Part shown: piece after piece, positions 62,129 to 64,000 of the stretch
Layout: each line of letters begins with the position of its first letter
Position numbering within the stretch: the stretch's first letter is position 1
Origin: Oceanobacillus profundus
GTDB lineage: Bacteria > Bacillota > Bacilli > Bacillales > Amphibacillaceae
Direction of reading: 5' to 3'
Length of the DNA: 64,000 nt
Assembly: GCF_003515705.1 (NCBI RefSeq)
Contig: NZ_QWEH01000005.1
Location: 1 to 64,000 of the forward strand
Notes under the pieces: model-generated
The model's database searches: none
Seen by the model: only the letters and a program-made list of their open reading frames with translations
What the model was told of the DNA's origin: nothing
Made by a program: the position numbers and the translations under genes

Positions 62129-62167
62129 GAAGCATCGAAATACCTAAATTAGGTATTCCAATGCTTC
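62129..62167 (-). terminator. Hairpin after the first mini-ORF
   Basis: Outer arms GAAGCAT/ATGCTTC (62129-62135, 62161-62167) and inner arms AATACCTAA/TTAGGTATT form a long stem 8 bp beyond the mini-ORF stop. The U-run is poor, so it may be a partial terminator or RNA stabiliser. Confidence 0.65.
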
Positions 62168-62175
62168 TGTTACAC

Positions 62176-62202
62176 TTAAACAGGCGTTTTAGCTGCTGGC
62201 AT
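62176..62202 (-). CDS. Mini-ORF 1, peptide MPAAKTPV
   Basis: An 8-codon ORF begins with ATG at 62202, exactly 7 bp after GGAGG (62210-62214, within AAGGGAGGTG), the best ribosome binding site in the area. TATAAT lies at 62230-62235 on the minus strand, about 28 bp upstream. The second copy encodes MPAAKMRV, with the first five residues conserved. It could be a leader peptide, a signalling peptide, or a tiny precursor such as the heptapeptide of microcin C. Expression is unproven. Confidence 0.5.
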   Translation of the reverse strand: MPAAKTPV

Positions 62203-62433
62203 AATGACACCTCCCTTACAATTATCATCATTATAGAAGGATATTCACCATTTTACGCGTGGTAGATTGCTCATAATGAGCATTTATTTATAAACCTACC
62301 GTTTCATAATTATGAGTTAAGATAAAAGAAATATATCTCATATACACTTCTAAAGTTATTTCCTTTATCATAAGAGAAAAACATTTTGTCCATGATTGCA
62401 TTTTCTCGTATCTTGAATAAGTCAGGATATAAA

Positions 62434-62472
62434 GAAGCAACCAAATACCTAAATTAGGTACTCGGGTGCTTC
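62434..62472 (-). terminator. Hairpin after the second mini-ORF
   Basis: Outer GAAGCA/TGCTTC (62434-62439, 62467-62472) and inner AATACCTAA/TTAGGTA arms match the hairpin of copy 1. It is followed on the minus strand by TTTATAT, a weak terminator tail. Confidence 0.65.
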
Positions 62473-62486
62473 CATGCATCAAACGC

Positions 62487-62513
62487 TTATACTCTCATTT
62501 TAGCTGCTGGCAT
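62487..62513 (-). CDS. Mini-ORF 2, peptide MPAAKMRV
   Basis: An 8-codon ORF with the same AAGGGAGGTG ribosome binding site and spacing as mini-ORF 1, and a TATAAT box at the same distance. It keeps MPAAK and the final Val but has Met-Arg in place of Thr-Pro. It lies about 120 bp downstream of the BtrH-like gene. Confidence 0.5.
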   Translation of the reverse strand: MPAAKMRV

Positions 62514-62635
62514 AATGACACCTCCCTTACGATTGTCATCATTATAAAAGGATATTCACCAATTTACTCTTGGAAAATTGCACATAATAGGGGTTCGTAT
62601 AAAAACCTTCCATTTCATGCACTTTTAAATCCCTA

Positions 62636-63628
62636 TTATTCATTTAAATTCCGTTCTAAATCTACTATTAAGGTGCTTAATCTGACTAGATTATCATGTT
62701 CACATTGAATTATTTTATTAAATTTCTTTTCAATTCTTTCATACATTTGGGTTAATTTGTTTGTGTGCAGACCTTTTAATAACATATTGCTTAATGAAGA
62801 CCAACTATGAGAGGCAGTTATCAAAAAAGAGGTGTCATGACTTGGAATGTGTTTCTCAAGTAATCTATAAAAATTTAGACGTGAATTAGAAAAGTCTTTA
62901 AGACTGTTAAACCAGTGACCTATTTCATCTTCAAATTGCTCGTACTCTTTATTATCACCATCTCTAATTGTTAATAGTAGTCTATCTTTTAACGGCGGTA
63001 AGCCCTGTATTCCAAAGTATCCTTTTAAATCTTTATTTTTTATTGTCCGAATCCCAAGCATCGCGTTATAATTTTCAGCAACGATTAAAAGAATTTCTTT
63101 TTGTGTCAACCCTTTAAAATTCGCTTTAGCTTTAATAAAATATAGTTGAAGAATGGCATTATTAAAATTAGCTTGATAAGATTCCATCGCTTTAACTAAG
63201 TTTTCTCTTGTTATCTTCCCTTCAAAATGATAATAATGGTCAAAAATCTTATATGCTTCTCCTTCTTTTTCATACACTTCTATAAAATGATCTAAGTTAA
63301 GATTTTTATAGGAAACAGTATAGTCTAATTCAAATGCATCTACTGTTAGTGCAACTGGACCATGCGATACAAGAAGTTTATCTACGCTTTCTATGCATTT
63401 GTCTAATAAAGCATAGTCTTGGGAATAAAAATTAATATCATTTTTAAACTGAGAGTGTATTGTTTTATATTTGGGATCCAGCAAAAAATTAATACCATCC
63501 TTAATATCAAAGTATAGCCCGCATTGATACCATATTTCTTCCTTAGGGATTCCTTGTTGTATTGCTAATGATGTTATAACTGTTTGAAAACAGTTCAATG
63601 AATGATCTTTTATCAAGCTACTACTCAT
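62636..63628 (-). CDS. BtrH N-terminal domain-like protein
   Basis: This 330-residue protein has a BtrH-like N-terminal domain (about 8-160). Cys13 (DHSLNCFQTVITSLAIQQGI) is the probable nucleophile and a later His (LDHFIEVYE, about residue 133) the base, as in papain-like acyltransferases; BtrH moves an acyl chain from an ACP to an aminoglycoside in butirosin synthesis. The C-terminal half is helical and unrecognised. It overlaps the partial upstream gene by 8 bp, so the two are coupled. The substrate here is unknown. Confidence 0.75.
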   Translation of the reverse strand: MSSSLIKDHSLNCFQTVITSLAIQQGIPKEEIWYQCGLYFDIKDGINFLLDPKYKTIHSQFKNDINFYSQDYALLDKCIESVDKLLVSHGPVALTVDAFELDYTVSYKNLNLDHFIEVYEKEGEAYKIFDHYYHFEGKITRENLVKAMESYQANFNNAILQLYFIKAKANFKGLTQKEILLIVAENYNAMLGIRTIKNKDLKGYFGIQGLPPLKDRLLLTIRDGDNKEYEQFEDEIGHWFNSLKDFSNSRLNFYRLLEKHIPSHDTSFLITASHSWSSLSNMLLKGLHTNKLTQMYERIEKKFNKIIQCEHDNLVRLSTLIVDLERNLNE

Positions 63629-64000
63629 TTATCTTCACCTCAATTGTCATACAAAAAATATGCATAGAAGGGTTATCCTCAAATAACAAATTATTTGCCT
63701 GTATTGGCTTATCAAAATCGATAGATGTATACCAAATAATTGGAGAAAAATTATCATTTATTCCATTTTGTGTATGGGTATAAGGAAACTTAATCACAAT
63801 TTCTTCATCAAATTGTGGAAATGGTTGAATAAAATCAGAGAAACAAATAGACTTACTGGCAAGAGGTTTGAAATCGTTATAAATATGTACCTCTTCACAA
63901 AAGGAACCATTGTTTGAAGTACCCAAAACATGGATTTTTTGGATGTCCCATGTTTCCCCAAAATATATCCTCTGTCCAGTCATTTCCACATTGTCACCTG
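63621..64000 (-). CDS. Partial gene at the window edge
   Basis: The frame is open to the right end of the window, so this may be the C-terminal part of a larger protein (at least 126 codons) or a protein of 122 residues starting at the GTG at 63989. The visible part is beta-rich (RIYFGETWDIQKIHVLGTSNNG, MHIFCMTIEVKINE), like a carbohydrate-binding or dehydratase hot-dog type fold, but no family was recognised. It is coupled to the BtrH-like gene downstream. Confidence 0.6.
   Translation of the reverse strand, partial: GDNVEMTGQRIYFGETWDIQKIHVLGTSNNGSFCEEVHIYNDFKPLASKSICFSDFIQPFPQFDEEIVIKFPYTHTQNGINDNFSPIIWYTSIDFDKPIQANNLLFEDNPSMHIFCMTIEVKINE

Larger units (their letters stand above)
62020..62620 (-). 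repeat. Tandem ~300-bp duplication carrying two mini-genes
   Basis: Two diverged copies (about 62020-62308 and 62317-62620) match in blocks in the same order: a GTATATGA-containing tail, a hairpin with AATACCT/AGGTA arms, the 8-codon ORF, a ribosome binding site, TATAAT, GGTGAATATCC and a final ATGAAA. The ribosome binding site to ORF block is nearly identical while flanks have diverged, which indicates selection on the mini-gene. Confidence 0.85.

Noticed and set aside
62016-62231. 71-residue minus-strand ORF across the first mini-gene module
   Set aside because: It uses a frame other than the one set by the strong ribosome binding site, runs through the hairpin, and its counterpart in the second module does not conserve the protein sequence.
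62288-62482. 64-residue minus-strand ORF in the second module
   Set aside because: It begins beyond the mini-ORF in a region that has diverged between copies and has no ribosome binding site of its own.

Overview
The window reads as chromosomal DNA of a low-GC Gram-positive bacterium of the family Bacillaceae. Supporting signs are GGAGG-type ribosome binding sites, many GTG/TTG starts, hairpin-plus-U terminators, a SLAP-domain protein, a DUF3219/YkvR-like protein, a YjoB-like AAA ATPase, TcyP and PbuE relatives, and AhrC- and Fur-like operators. A BCCT osmolyte transporter would suit a salt-tolerant genus such as Oceanobacillus or Virgibacillus, but genus is inference. No rRNA, tRNA or CRISPR was recognised.

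0-44.8 kb is mostly housekeeping and transport. It holds: an ABC-2 exporter with a pseudo-ATPase/LytTR regulator (0.1-2.9 kb); a TPP-riboswitch thiamin salvage operon thiW-thiD-thiM-thiE (3.1-6.2 kb); a PadR regulator coupled to a broken partner (6.3-6.9 kb); a two-component system with a lipoprotein and a sigma-like factor (7.1-10.9 kb); a TetR/ABC-2 drug-exporter operon with a palindromic operator and a DHA2 efflux pump (11.1-15.2 kb); a collagen-like repeat protein and a small membrane protein whose ribosome binding site lies inside a hairpin (15.5-16.5 kb); a cystine symporter; a VTC/DUF4956 pair; a BCCT carrier; a squalene/phytoene-synthase relative; and a PbuE-like pump behind a structured leader. 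Then come hom-thrC-thrB (27.6-30.9 kb), a peptidase with a peptide-binding lipoprotein, argF with two ARG boxes, an RlmI-like methyltransferase, an RclA-like flavoprotein, a Fur-box-controlled FNR-type reductase, an AAA ATPase, a LysE exporter and an ECF sigma factor with an NTF2-like tail.

44.9-55.3 kb is the most remarkable part: eleven tightly packed or overlapping minus-strand genes. They encode an AraC-type regulator, a membrane-anchored TPR protein, a KAS II-like ketosynthase, a UnbU/RnfD-like membrane protein, a truncated ketosynthase-like protein lacking the catalytic Cys, a second intact ketosynthase, a FabG-like reductase, an acyl carrier protein, a DUF1702 (UnbL-like) protein, an FG-GAP/ASPIC-UnbV lipoprotein and a Gfo/Idh/MocA oxidoreductase. 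UnbL, UnbV and UnbU are the accessory trio conserved beside enediyne polyketide synthases, yet no enediyne PKS is present. Here the trio sits in a dissociated type II fatty-acid/polyketide-like set, which suggests an undescribed lipid or polyene pathway that finishes at the membrane.

55.5-64 kb continues as an accessory region: a YqaJ-type nuclease relative with apparently lost catalytic residues, a decayed IS1182-family transposase, an operon of glycosyltransferase, class III aminotransferase and cupin, an SRPBCC-PDZ fusion, a VOC protein, a flavin reductase, a BtrH-N-terminal-like protein and a gene cut by the window edge. Between the flavin reductase and the BtrH-like gene is a tandem ~300-bp duplication. 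Each copy carries a TATAAT box, an excellent ribosome binding site, an 8-codon ORF (MPAAKTPV or MPAAKMRV) and a following hairpin. These look like miniature genes for leader or secreted peptides. The cluster probably continues past position 64000.
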